Made by a program: the position numbers and the translations under genes
Part shown: positions 1 through 6,184 of the stretch, in pieces
Layout of the letters: each line of letters starts with the position of its first letter
Numbering within the stretch: position 1 is the stretch's first letter
Notes under the pieces: generated by a model
Databases searched by the model: none
Seen by the model: the letters and a program-made list of their open reading frames with translations, nothing else
What the model was told of the DNA's origin: nothing
Assembly (NCBI GenBank): GCA_003448025.1
Contig: DLXL01000493.1
Span: forward strand, 1 to 9,792
Length of the DNA: 9,792 nt
Source: Saprospirales bacterium
Lineage (GTDB): Bacteria > Bacteroidota > Bacteroidia > Chitinophagales > Saprospiraceae
Direction: 5' to 3'

Positions 1-4
1 ACGA

Positions 5-224
5 TGTAGGGAATGTCGAATATCCAATATCCAATTTCGAATGTCCAAGGGGTGCGGGTGCCTGGGGTCAGCACGTTTGCTGGGCGCTGATCGCCTGAAT
101 GGCCAAAGCTTTTCACAAACTCTCGCCATTCAGGCGAGGTAAAATAAGCAGTCGTGCTGACGCCACCCCCCCCCGCACCCCTTGGACATTCGATATTGGA
201 TATTCGATATTGGATATTCCTACA
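5..224. repeat. Large nested inverted-repeat element at the 3' end of tex
   Basis: This gene-free stretch is one long imperfect palindrome. A perfect 22-nt pair lies at 37-58 and 172-193 (includes AATGTCCAAGGGGTGCGGG). Further in, GTCAGCACG (67-75) pairs with CGTGCTGAC (153-161), and TCGCCTGAATGGC (91-103) pairs with 125-137, leaving a loop of about 21 nt (104-124). Outside the 22-nt pair, GATATTGGATATTC-type sequence on the right pairs with its complement at 18-36, and TGTAGG (5-10) pairs with CCTACA (219-224). The right arm carries two tandem copies of ATTCGATATTGGAT (188-215) and a run of nine C (166-174). There is no ORF worth keeping and no transposase. Transcribed from tex it would form a very long hairpin, so it may end or stabilise that mRNA. 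It is probably a multicopy intergenic repeat or non-autonomous element; the multicopy nature is inferred. Confidence 0.8.
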
Positions 225-2325
225 GGTTTTTCATACTCAACGCTACCCGTTTCCGAACCATATCCACCTCTACTACCCGGACGGTTACGTGCTGGCCCAG
301 GGATACTACTTCCATGGGGTCGCGCACAAACTTGTCGGCTAGTTGCGACACGTGCACCAGGCCGGAATCTTTCACGCCAATGTCTACAAATGCCCCGAAA
401 TTGGTGATATTGTTCACGATGCCCGGCAGGATCATTCCCGGATAAAGGTCTTCCAGGCTGCGCACATTGGCAAACTCAAATGCTTTAGCTGCGCCACGCG
501 GGTCGAGACCTGGTTTTTCCAGCCCTTTTAAAATGTCTTTGAGCGTAGGCAAGCCCACATCACCACGCACGTATTTTTTCAGATCAATGGCTGCGCGTTT
601 TTCGCGGTCGCGAATCAAATCCCCCACCTTGCAGCCCAGATCAGCAGCTATCTCCTCCACCAGGGCATATCGTTCCGGGTGAACCGCCGTATTGTCGAGC
701 GGATTTTTAGCATCGCGGATCCGCAAAAAGCCGGCACATTGTTCAAAGGCTTTGTCGCCCAATCGCGCCACTTTTTTCAAATCGCTGCGTTTGGTGAATG
801 CGCCGTTTTCGGTTCGGTAATCTACTATGTTTTTAGCCAGAACCGGACCCAGGCCAGACACATAAGTGAGCAGGTGTTTGCTGGCTGTATTGAGGTTGAT
901 CCCCACAGCGTTTACACAACTTTCCACCGTGCGATCCAGCCCGTCTTTGAGCTGGGTTTGGTTCACATCGTGTTGATATTGCCCAACACCGATGCTTTTG
1001 GGATCAATTTTAACCAGTTCTGCCAACGGATCCATCAGTCGCCTGCCAATGCTCACCGCACCGCGTACGGTTACGTCTTCTTTGGGGAATTCCTCCCGTG
1101 CTACCTCACTGGCAGAATAAATGGAGGCGCCGGCTTCGTTCACCTGGAAAATCTCTACCGGGCGTTCAAACTTGATTTTTCGCAAAAAATCCATGGTTTC
1201 CCGCCCTGCCGTGCCATTCCCCACAGAAATAGCCTCAATCTGAAACTTATCCACCAAGTGTTCAACCTCCGCCTGCGCCTCAAATGGATTGTGCAGGAAA
1301 ATGGCGGAATACTTGAGTAGGGTTCCGCTGGCATCCAGGCAAACTACTTTACATCCGGTGCGGAATCCGGGGTCAATACCCATAACCCTCTTTTCGCCCA
1401 ACGGCGCTGAAAGCAGCAGCTGGCGCAGGTTTTCTGCAAATACCCGGATAGCCTCCGTATCGGCTTTTTCTTTGGAAGAATTGCGGAATTCGGTTTCAAT
1501 GGAGGGCTGCAACAGCCTTTTGTAGCTGTCTTTCACAGCGGTACGCACTTCTGAGGCTGATTCGCCGTACCCGGTTACAAACATATATTCCAGGTCTTCC
1601 ACGGCTTTTTCTTCCTCGGGCGCAACGCTCACGCGCAGGAAACCTTCATCTTCGCCTCTCCGCATTGCCAGTAACCGGTGACTCGGGCACTTGGCCAGTG
1701 GTTCGCTCCAGTCAAAGTAGTCGCGATACTTGGCGCCTTCATCTTCTTTGCCTTTCACCAGGCGTGAACTGATTACCGCCCCGCGATCAAACAAACGCCG
1801 CACTTTATCGCGGGCTTTGAGGTCTTCACTGATCCATTCTGCGATGATATCCCGGGCGCCTTGCAGCGCATCCTCCACCGTTGGCACCTGATCGGTGATA
1901 AACTGGGCGGCCAGGGTTTCCACTTCTCTGTCGCGTTGTTGAAAAATACGTTTGGCCAGCGGTTCCAGACCTTTTTCAATGGCCATGGTAGCACGGGTTT
2001 TACGCTTAGGCCGGTAAGGGAGGTAGAGATCTTCCAGCTCGGTCATAGTTGCCGCGTCTTCTATTTTTTTACGCAGCTCGGGGGTTAATTTCCCTTGTTC
2101 TTCAATACTTTGTAAAATGGTTTCGCGGCGCTTGTCAAGCTCCTGCATTTTTTTCCAGGCATCCTGAATCTCGGCAATTTGCACCTCGTCCAGTTCGCCG
2201 GTGGCTTCTTTCCGGTAACGGGCAATGAAGGGTATGGTGGCGCCGCCTTCCAGCAGCTGGATAACAGATTCAATTTTGCGCGCCGGAATTCCGGTAATCG
2301 GGGCGATACGTGGGGCGTAACTCAT
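220..2325 (-). CDS. tex: Tex-family RNA-binding transcription accessory protein
   Basis: A 701-residue protein of the Tex/YhgF family, cytoplasmic nucleic-acid-binding proteins linked to transcription and RNA metabolism. The N-terminal helical Tex domain is clear at about 5-190 (IPFIARYRKEATGELDE at 31-47; LEDLYLPYRPKRKTRA near 97-112). A YqgF/RNase H-like domain starts at VMGIDPGFRTGCK (314-326). Helix-hairpin-helix segments follow (LNTASKHLLTYVSGLGPVLA at 478-497), then a C-terminal S1 domain at about 628-699 (GIVNNITNFGAFVDIG). The open frame extends upstream to 2427, but those 34 residues are translated repeats (PPFPPLKG, HRSSFIVHRS), so ATG at 2325, giving MSYAPRIAPITGIPARK, is the start. 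No clear Shine-Dalgarno sequence precedes it. The protein ends right after the S1 domain, with none of the tail seen in proteobacterial members of about 770-790 residues. The stop codon lies in the edge of the 5-224 repeat. The family call is secure. Confidence 0.96.
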   Translation of the reverse strand: MSYAPRIAPITGIPARKIESVIQLLEGGATIPFIARYRKEATGELDEVQIAEIQDAWKKMQELDKRRETILQSIEEQGKLTPELRKKIEDAATMTELEDLYLPYRPKRKTRATMAIEKGLEPLAKRIFQQRDREVETLAAQFITDQVPTVEDALQGARDIIAEWISEDLKARDKVRRLFDRGAVISSRLVKGKEDEGAKYRDYFDWSEPLAKCPSHRLLAMRRGEDEGFLRVSVAPEEEKAVEDLEYMFVTGYGESASEVRTAVKDSYKRLLQPSIETEFRNSSKEKADTEAIRVFAENLRQLLLSAPLGEKRVMGIDPGFRTGCKVVCLDASGTLLKYSAIFLHNPFEAQAEVEHLVDKFQIEAISVGNGTAGRETMDFLRKIKFERPVEIFQVNEAGASIYSASEVAREEFPKEDVTVRGAVSIGRRLMDPLAELVKIDPKSIGVGQYQHDVNQTQLKDGLDRTVESCVNAVGINLNTASKHLLTYVSGLGPVLAKNIVDYRTENGAFTKRSDLKKVARLGDKAFEQCAGFLRIRDAKNPLDNTAVHPERYALVEEIAADLGCKVGDLIRDREKRAAIDLKKYVRGDVGLPTLKDILKGLEKPGLDPRGAAKAFEFANVRSLEDLYPGMILPGIVNNITNFGAFVDIGVKDSGLVHVSQLADKFVRDPMEVVSLGQHVTVRVVEVDMVRKRVALSMKNL

Positions 2326-2332
2326 AGCATTG

Positions 2333-2360
2333 GAACGATGAACGATGAACGATGAACGAT
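2333..2360. repeat. Four perfect tandem copies of GAACGAT in the tex leader
   Basis: The 7-bp unit GAACGAT (ATCGTTC on the coding strand of tex) is repeated four times exactly, ending 7 nt before the tex ATG. It occupies the place where a ribosome-binding site would sit. Such a short perfect array could change copy number by slippage, which would alter the 5' leader rather than the protein, because the start codon is downstream. Confidence 0.85.
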
Positions 2361-2404
2361 GGGGAGGCAAAAGTCCCTTTAAAGGGGGAAATGGAGGTGT
2401 TTTG
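2361..2404. repeat. Intergenic G-rich repeat with CCCTTTAAAGGG palindrome
   Basis: Next to the GAACGAT array is a G-rich stretch with a perfect 12-bp palindrome CCCTTTAAAGGG at 2375-2386, flanked by GGGGAGG and GGAGGTG. Read on the minus strand it gives the PPFPPLKG-type peptide that I recognise as a common spurious translation in Bacteroidota genomes, which suggests a dispersed repeat. It separates the SRD5A-like gene from tex. The outer boundaries are approximate. Confidence 0.5.
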
Positions 2405-2412
2405 GGGCTGAA

Positions 2413-2440
2413 AAAAGTTATCCACAAGGAACGGACTCAA
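2413..2440 (-). promoter_or_regulatory. Possible tex promoter, Bacteroidota type
   Basis: On the minus strand TTG (2440-2438) is followed after 17 nt by TAACTTTT (2420-2413). This resembles the Bacteroidota -33 TTG and -7 TAnnTTTG pattern, with one mismatch at the end of the -7 box. It would start transcription near 2406, giving tex a leader of about 80 nt containing the palindrome and the tandem array. It also overlaps the TTATCCACA motif. It is a pattern match only; tex could instead be read from the upstream SDR/SRD5A operon. Confidence 0.3.
2418..2426 (+). promoter_or_regulatory. Single perfect DnaA-box-like 9-mer (TTATCCACA)
   Basis: TTATCCACA matches the strict DnaA box consensus TTATNCACA. 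It is alone: no second perfect box lies nearby, and the only similar word is TTATCCACG at 6009-6017 inside another repeat. It is not an origin. It could be a titration or regulatory site, or chance. Confidence 0.3.
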
Positions 2441-2446
2441 GTTCCT

Positions 2447-3202
2447 CTACATCAAAAATGGCAGAAACGCCCGTCTGTTTGGCGGGTAATCAGGAAATTG
2501 CTCCCGGTACCAGCGGTGGTGCGATAATGCTCTCGGCGCCAGATTGGCTACGGTCCATACGGCAAAACACAACCCTGGCAGGTTCCAGGCCATTACGGCA
2601 AACCCGATCCATTCCAGCATTTCTCCAAAATGATTCGGACAGCTTATCCAACGAAACAATCCGCCGCGTGGAATAGCGTAGCCTGTTTGCCCGGGTTTGC
2701 GCAGACGAATGAGTATATTGTCGGAATGCCAGTTAATGCCCAAACCAATCACAAATAACAGCATACCAAGCCAAAAACGGGGGTCAGAATCCCAGGATGC
2801 CGGATAATGGGCAAAATGTGCAAAATAATAGCCCAGAAAAAAGCCATTGGCCAGGTTGAAACCCACGGCGGAAAGCGCAATAATCCAGGGCATGCGCTTG
2901 CCTCTGGTACGCAGGCGCAATGGGAAAATGATGCTTCGGTTCACATAATGAAACAGGAAAAATGCGCTTAAAACCCAAATCATGCTATTTCCCTGAATGC
3001 TGTTTGAACACAAATAATACAGAAAAACCAGGATTACCGTGAATTCCATGATGAACCAGCCCAAACGGTTGTCGAGTGTTGGGCCCCAGCCGGGCCTGAC
3101 ATGCCTGCCATAGGGCGCATCCTGTTTGAGCAAGTAAAAAAAGGTGATGATGCCAATGCCCATCCAGGCATACAAAAGTTGGCTGTACGTTTCGTAACTC
3201 AT
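2447..3202 (-). CDS. Steroid 5-alpha-reductase-like membrane enzyme (SRD5A family)
   Basis: A 251-residue polytopic membrane protein, close in length to human SRD5A1/2 (about 255-260). The family reduces a delta-4 double bond of 3-oxo-steroids or similar lipids with NADPH. The C-terminal half is strikingly SRD5A-like: NILIRLRKPGQTGYAIPRGG (162-181), CPNHFGEMLEWIGFAV (188-203) and ALSHHRWYREQFPDYPPNRR (225-244) ending in AFLPFLM. Glu53 (WFIMEF), Tyr86 (FHYVNR) and Glu194 (HFGE) appear to match the substrate- and cofactor-contacting Glu57, Tyr91 and Glu197 of SRD5A2. The hydrophobic segments run at about 8-25, 48-67, 74-94, 105-130, 142-160 and 195-222. Its ATG overlaps the SDR stop as ATGA, so the two are translationally coupled. 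The true substrate is unknown: a bacterial sterol, a hopanoid-like or other isoprenoid enone, or an acyl chain are all possible. Confidence 0.9.
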   Translation of the reverse strand: MSYETYSQLLYAWMGIGIITFFYLLKQDAPYGRHVRPGWGPTLDNRLGWFIMEFTVILVFLYYLCSNSIQGNSMIWVLSAFFLFHYVNRSIIFPLRLRTRGKRMPWIIALSAVGFNLANGFFLGYYFAHFAHYPASWDSDPRFWLGMLLFVIGLGINWHSDNILIRLRKPGQTGYAIPRGGLFRWISCPNHFGEMLEWIGFAVMAWNLPGLCFAVWTVANLAPRALSHHRWYREQFPDYPPNRRAFLPFLM

Positions 3203-4182
3203 AGATATCCGAATTGATCAAACCATTGATAGGCCCCGGCAATGGTTTGTTCCAAAGGCCGGGCAGTGTAGCCTAATTCCTGAGATGCTTTTTGCCCTGA
3301 AACCTGCAAGGCGCCATTTTTGACAGTCTCCAGCGATTCATGGGTGAAAAGAGGACGTTTCCCGCTGATTTTACTGAATAATTGTACAAAAGGCAGCCCT
3401 AATTGCAATAATCCAAAAGGAACAGTACGGGTTGGCGCCGGTACTCCTGTTACTTTTTCCGCCAGAGCCGCCACCTGTAACAGGGTGGCGTAAGTGCCCG
3501 GCAGCAAATAGGCTTCGCCAGAGCGCCCCCGATGTAGTGCCGCAACAGCAGCGCCCGCCACATCTGTTACATCACACCAATCGAATCCGCCCGGAGTCAG
3601 CATCGGGATTTTTCTTCGGTACAGATCCAGCAACATTTGTCCGGCCAGAGATGGTTCAAAATCCCAGGGCCCAAGCACGGCAGTAGGACACAAAGCCAGA
3701 ATTTCTGTAGAAGGATTTGCGGTTGCCATATCCAGAGCGAGCCGAAGCGCTGCGGCTTTGCTTCGGTCGTATGCCATAGTGCTGTCGAATGCCAACGCCC
3801 TGGTTTCGTCAATTGGATGCGTTTGCGGAGCTTGCCGGAAGGCATGAACAGAGCTGAAACAGATCACTCTGCGCACGCCGTTGGCCAGCGCCGCATGGAG
3901 CATTAAGCGGGTGCCTTCCACGTTGGCCTGATGAACTTTTCCATCCGGATCTCCCTGAATAGAAATGACGGCAGCCAGGTGAATAACGGCATCTGCACCT
4001 TTGCACAGATCCTGGAGCGCCCGGGTATCCAGCAAATGCCCCTGAATGGTTTCTACAGGTAGTCCGGCCAGGGCAGGACTTTCCCGGCGCAGGAGTACCC
4101 GCACCTGGTAGCCGGCCTGAATTAATTGCCGGACTACTACATTTCCGATTCTTCCGGATGCCCCGGTTACTGCAATGTGCAC
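3199..4182 (-). CDS. Extended SDR: NAD(P)-dependent epimerase/dehydratase family, 3-beta-HSD/DFR-like
   Basis: An oxidoreductase with an N-terminal Rossmann fold. Counting from the GTG at 4182 (327 residues), the dinucleotide motif TGASGRIG is at 6-13, HLAA at 68-71, the active-site serine region CFSSVH at 108-113 and the catalytic YDRSK (Tyr138, Lys142). The substrate half (LCPTAVLGPWDFEPS, then PMLTPGGFDWCDVTDVAGA) resembles dihydroflavonol-reductase, 3-beta-hydroxysteroid-dehydrogenase and HpnA-type extended SDRs. No ATG lies upstream of the fold. GTG at 4182 puts the strand directly at the N-terminus as usual; TTG at 4203 (seven more residues, MGENNQF) is the alternative. It is the first gene of a leftward operon with the SRD5A-like reductase, overlapping it by 4 bp, so its product probably oxidises or reduces the same lipid alcohol or ketone. 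The substrate is not readable from sequence. Confidence 0.92.
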   Translation of the reverse strand: MHIAVTGASGRIGNVVVRQLIQAGYQVRVLLRRESPALAGLPVETIQGHLLDTRALQDLCKGADAVIHLAAVISIQGDPDGKVHQANVEGTRLMLHAALANGVRRVICFSSVHAFRQAPQTHPIDETRALAFDSTMAYDRSKAAALRLALDMATANPSTEILALCPTAVLGPWDFEPSLAGQMLLDLYRRKIPMLTPGGFDWCDVTDVAGAAVAALHRGRSGEAYLLPGTYATLLQVAALAEKVTGVPAPTRTVPFGLLQLGLPFVQLFSKISGKRPLFTHESLETVKNGALQVSGQKASQELGYTARPLEQTIAGAYQWFDQFGYL

Positions 4183-4220
4183 AAACTGATTATTTTCGCC
4201 CAAAGAAACAAAACCTGTTT
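4183..4220. promoter_or_regulatory. Very short divergent intergenic region
   Basis: Only 38 bp (17 bp if the SDR starts at TTG 4203) separate the divergent SDR and DUF1295 genes. On the plus strand TATTTTCG (4191-4198) is an imperfect TAnnTTTG -7 box that would give a leader of about 15 nt. I see no good -33 element and no clear box on the minus strand. The two promoters must overlap each other or the coding regions, so the genes may be co-regulated. Confidence 0.3.
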
Positions 4221-5138
4221 ATGCTTAGGACCATACTTTTATTGATTGCCACTTTGCTGGCCTTGCCTTTTATAGCCTTTTATTACGACCAACCACTCGC
4301 ACCCGAGCATTGGGAGGTTTTAAATACGCTGTTTAAGATCATGTTGGGGGTAGCCTTAACCTGTTTTGTGGTAAGTGAACTAACCAGTAATTACAGTCAG
4401 GTGGACAAATTGTGGAGCGTTATCCCCGTTGTCTATGTTTGGGTAGTAGCAAGTGAAAGTGGGTTTTCCCAGCGTTTGGTATTGATGGCGGTGATGGTAA
4501 GCATTTGGGCGCTTCGACTTACGTTCAATTTCGCGCGGAGGGGAGGTTATCACTGGATTCCCTGGAAAGGGGAAGAGGATTACCGCTGGAGTGTTCTCCG
4601 GCAAAATCCGATACTGAGCAAACGGTTCAGCTGGAGCTTATTCAATCTGTTTTTCATCTCGTTGTATCAAAACAGCCTGATACTGTTATTCACTTTGCCC
4701 ATAGTGGCGGCCTGGCAAGGCGGCGATACGCCTTTGAATGCACTGGATTACCTTGCTGCTGCGTTGTTTTTGGGGTTTGTGATCACAGAAACGATTGCAG
4801 ACCAACAACAATGGAATTTTCAAACAGAAAAGTATAGAAGGAAGAATGCCGGGGAACCCTTAGGCCCATTATATGAGAAAGGCTTTTGTGCAGAAGGACT
4901 TTGGGCACGCGTTCGGCATCCCAATTATGCCTCCGAACAGGGTATTTGGCTGAGTTTTTACTTGTTCAGCGTAGCGGCCACAGGAAGATGGGTGAACTGG
5001 TCGCTGGCTGGCGCTGTTTTATTGATGCTGTTGTTTTTGGGCAGTTCAGATTTTAGTGAAAAAATCTCTGCCGGTAAATACCCTGCCTATGCGGATTATC
5101 AAAAAAGGGAGGGGCGGTTTTTCCCGAAACTTTTTTGA
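4221..5138 (+). CDS. DUF1295 family membrane protein (steroid-reductase-like superfamily)
   Basis: A 305-residue multi-spanning membrane protein. It shows the DUF1295 hallmarks: SNYSQVDKLWSVIPVVY (56-72), LRLTFNFARRGGYHWIPWKG (98-117) then EEDYRWSVLR, ADQQQWNF (193-200), GLWARVRHPNYASEQ (226-240), and a C-terminal KYPAYADYQKREGRFFPKLF. The RHPNYASE motif and tail are the conserved cofactor-binding part of the wider isoprenylcysteine methyltransferase/steroid 5-alpha-reductase fold. Family members are predicted oxidoreductases, mostly uncharacterised. The frame is open from 4158, but the ATG at 4221 begins a clean hydrophobic segment (MLRTILLLIATLLALPFIAF) and avoids overlap with the SDR. It lies divergent from an SRD5A-like operon, which puts two members of this superfamily within 2.7 kb. 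A role in lipid or isoprenoid reduction is inferred. Confidence 0.92.
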   Translation: MLRTILLLIATLLALPFIAFYYDQPLAPEHWEVLNTLFKIMLGVALTCFVVSELTSNYSQVDKLWSVIPVVYVWVVASESGFSQRLVLMAVMVSIWALRLTFNFARRGGYHWIPWKGEEDYRWSVLRQNPILSKRFSWSLFNLFFISLYQNSLILLFTLPIVAAWQGGDTPLNALDYLAAALFLGFVITETIADQQQWNFQTEKYRRKNAGEPLGPLYEKGFCAEGLWARVRHPNYASEQGIWLSFYLFSVAATGRWVNWSLAGAVLLMLLFLGSSDFSEKISAGKYPAYADYQKREGRFFPKLF

Positions 5139-5202
5139 CAACAAAACATACCCTGAATTCAACTGTTTAAACGCTACTTTTACCATCAGATCATTACAAA
5201 CC

Positions 5203-5835
5203 ATGATTTACGAAAAACTATTACAAGATAACAAAGCCTGGGCCGACAATATGTTGGTGCATGATCCGGAATTTTTTCACAGGCTGATGAATGTTCAAAC
5301 GCCTGAAATTCTTTGGATAGGATGCTCTGACAGCCGTGTTCCGCCCGATCAGATTACCCAAACAAAACCGGGTGAGATATTCATCCACCGCAATGTGGCC
5401 AATTTGGTAATACATACAGATCTGAACCTGCTTTCTGTTTTGCAGTATGCTGTTGAGGTGCTAAAGGTTAACCACATTATTATTTGCGGTCACTATGGAT
5501 GTGGCGGGGTAAAAGCGGCAATGGGACGCAGCTCCCTGGGAATCATCAATAAATGGTTGCGTAATATCAAAGATGTTTACCGGTTTCATCATGACGAGCT
5601 GGAAGCGATCCCGGATGAAGATAAGCGCCTGAACCGGCTCATTGAGCTGAATATTGTAGAACAGGTGAACAACCTGGCCAAAACCTCCATTGTGCAGCAC
5701 GCCTGGAAAGAACGACAGGCGCCCCATTTGCATGGCTGGGTTTACAGCCTTGCCGACGGAATTATCAACCCACTGTTTGATATGGCTCCAGGTACCCATT
5801 TAGAGCATCCTATTTACGAGTACGATAATTTGTAG
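5203..5835 (+). CDS. can: Beta-class carbonic anhydrase
   Basis: A 210-residue cytoplasmic zinc enzyme that interconverts CO2 and bicarbonate. The zinc ligands and catalytic pair of the beta class are all present: Cys41, Asp43 and Arg45 in CSDSRVPPDQ, and His97 and Cys100 in GHYGCGG. The substrate-binding segment GEIFIHRNVANLV (57-69) is also intact. The length matches E. coli Can (about 220). The frame is open from 5056, but those codons overlap the DUF1295 gene; ATG 5203, giving MIYEKLLQDNKAWADNM, matches the usual family N-terminus. A 64-bp gap separates it from the DUF1295 gene; TACTTTTA at 5175-5182 is a partial -7 box. It likely supplies bicarbonate for carboxylation reactions and pH balance. 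The link to its neighbours is probably positional only. Confidence 0.97.
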   Translation: MIYEKLLQDNKAWADNMLVHDPEFFHRLMNVQTPEILWIGCSDSRVPPDQITQTKPGEIFIHRNVANLVIHTDLNLLSVLQYAVEVLKVNHIIICGHYGCGGVKAAMGRSSLGIINKWLRNIKDVYRFHHDELEAIPDEDKRLNRLIELNIVEQVNNLAKTSIVQHAWKERQAPHLHGWVYSLADGIINPLFDMAPGTHLEHPIYEYDNL

Positions 5836-5956
5836 GCCTGGGAACCTTCAAACCTCGTAGGTTTTGGAAAGCTAGGGTATGTGCAAAAGTTTTATGTGTG
5901 TTTTGGATCGGCTATCTCAAATATGGCTCCAACATAGCATTGCGGCAACACCATAA

Positions 5957-6001
5957 AACGGCGTAGCCGTGACATTTTGAAAATGCCACAGCTACGCCGT
6001 T
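5957..6001. repeat. Long hairpin within the MITE-like element
   Basis: Arms 5957-5978 and 5980-6001 are complementary over 22 nt with three mismatched positions. The outer 11 nt (AACGGCGTAGC / GCTACGCCGTT) pair perfectly, and the tip is ATTTTGAAAAT. The short loop suggests a cruciform or RNA hairpin rather than a protein-binding operator. Confidence 0.75.
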
Positions 6002-6035
6002 CTGATAATTATCCACGTCAACGACTTTTATTACT

Positions 6036-6067
6036 ACTAAAATGTCGCCGCGCTGCGGCTTTTTAGT
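6036..6067 (+). terminator. GC-rich hairpin followed by T-run, terminator-like
   Basis: GCCGC (6047-6051) and GCGGC (6055-6059) form a 5-bp GC stem with a GCT loop, followed by TTTTT (6060-6064). ACTAAAA (6036-6042) and TTTTAGT (6061-6067) extend the pairing outside. On the plus strand this has the shape of an intrinsic terminator about 200 nt after the carbonic anhydrase stop. It is also part of the repeat element, so termination may be incidental. Confidence 0.4.
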
Positions 6068-6176
6068 GGTATTAAAAACAAGCCTCAACTTGTGTACATA
6101 CCCTAGGTACCCAAAACCTACGAGGTTTGAAGACTCAAAGCCATTATCGCCCCATCTCATTTCCATAAACTTACCC

Positions 6177-6184
6177 TACCTTTG
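6177..6184 (+). promoter_or_regulatory. Bacteroidota -7 promoter box (TACCTTTG) for the endonuclease
   Basis: TACCTTTG is an exact match to the Bacteroidota -7 consensus TAnnTTTG, placed 26 nt before the endonuclease ATG and just outside the inverted-repeat element. A TTG -33 element is not evident at the expected distance (about 6155-6160 reads CTCATT), so the match is partial. Confidence 0.5.

Larger units (their letters stand above)
5846..6132. repeat. MITE-like 287-bp element with long terminal inverted repeats
   Basis: The 374-bp gap between the carbonic anhydrase and the endonuclease is mostly one inverted-repeat element. Its ends are perfect 22-nt complements (5846-5867 and 6111-6132), each containing the near-palindrome AAACCTCGTAGGTTT or its complement. 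Complementarity continues inward: CTAGGGTATGT at 5872-5882 pairs with 6096-6106. Inside are two further hairpins, 5957-6001 and 6036-6067. There is no transposase and no credible ORF; the 84-codon minus-strand frame at 5912-6166 reads straight through the hairpins. I see no clear target-site duplication. It is either a non-autonomous element or a composite of intergenic repeats. Confidence 0.75.

Noticed and set aside
67..161. Integron attC-like site
   Set aside because: The nested complementary arms look superficially similar, but I see no paired R/L core boxes or cassette gene, and the complementarity runs far beyond an attC fold.
188..219. CRISPR-like repeats
   Set aside because: The 14-bp ATTCGATATTGGAT units are directly adjacent without spacers, so this is a simple tandem repeat in a palindrome arm.
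679..1320. 213-codon plus-strand open frame
   Set aside because: It lies wholly antisense to the conserved tex coding region and has no recognisable domain or start context.
2326..2427. N-terminal extension of tex starting with MWITFFSPKTPP
   Set aside because: The 34 extra residues are translated from the ATCGTTC array and the G-rich repeat; Tex proteins begin near MSYAPRIAPI.
5056..5202. Carbonic anhydrase start at 5056
   Set aside because: It would add 49 residues overlapping the DUF1295 gene out of frame; the family starts at MIYEKLLQDN (5203).
5912..6166. 84-codon minus-strand open frame in the gap (contains QNGVAVAFSKCHGYAV)
   Set aside because: It is a read-through of the hairpins of the inverted-repeat element; its peptide looks like a spurious repeat translation rather than a protein.
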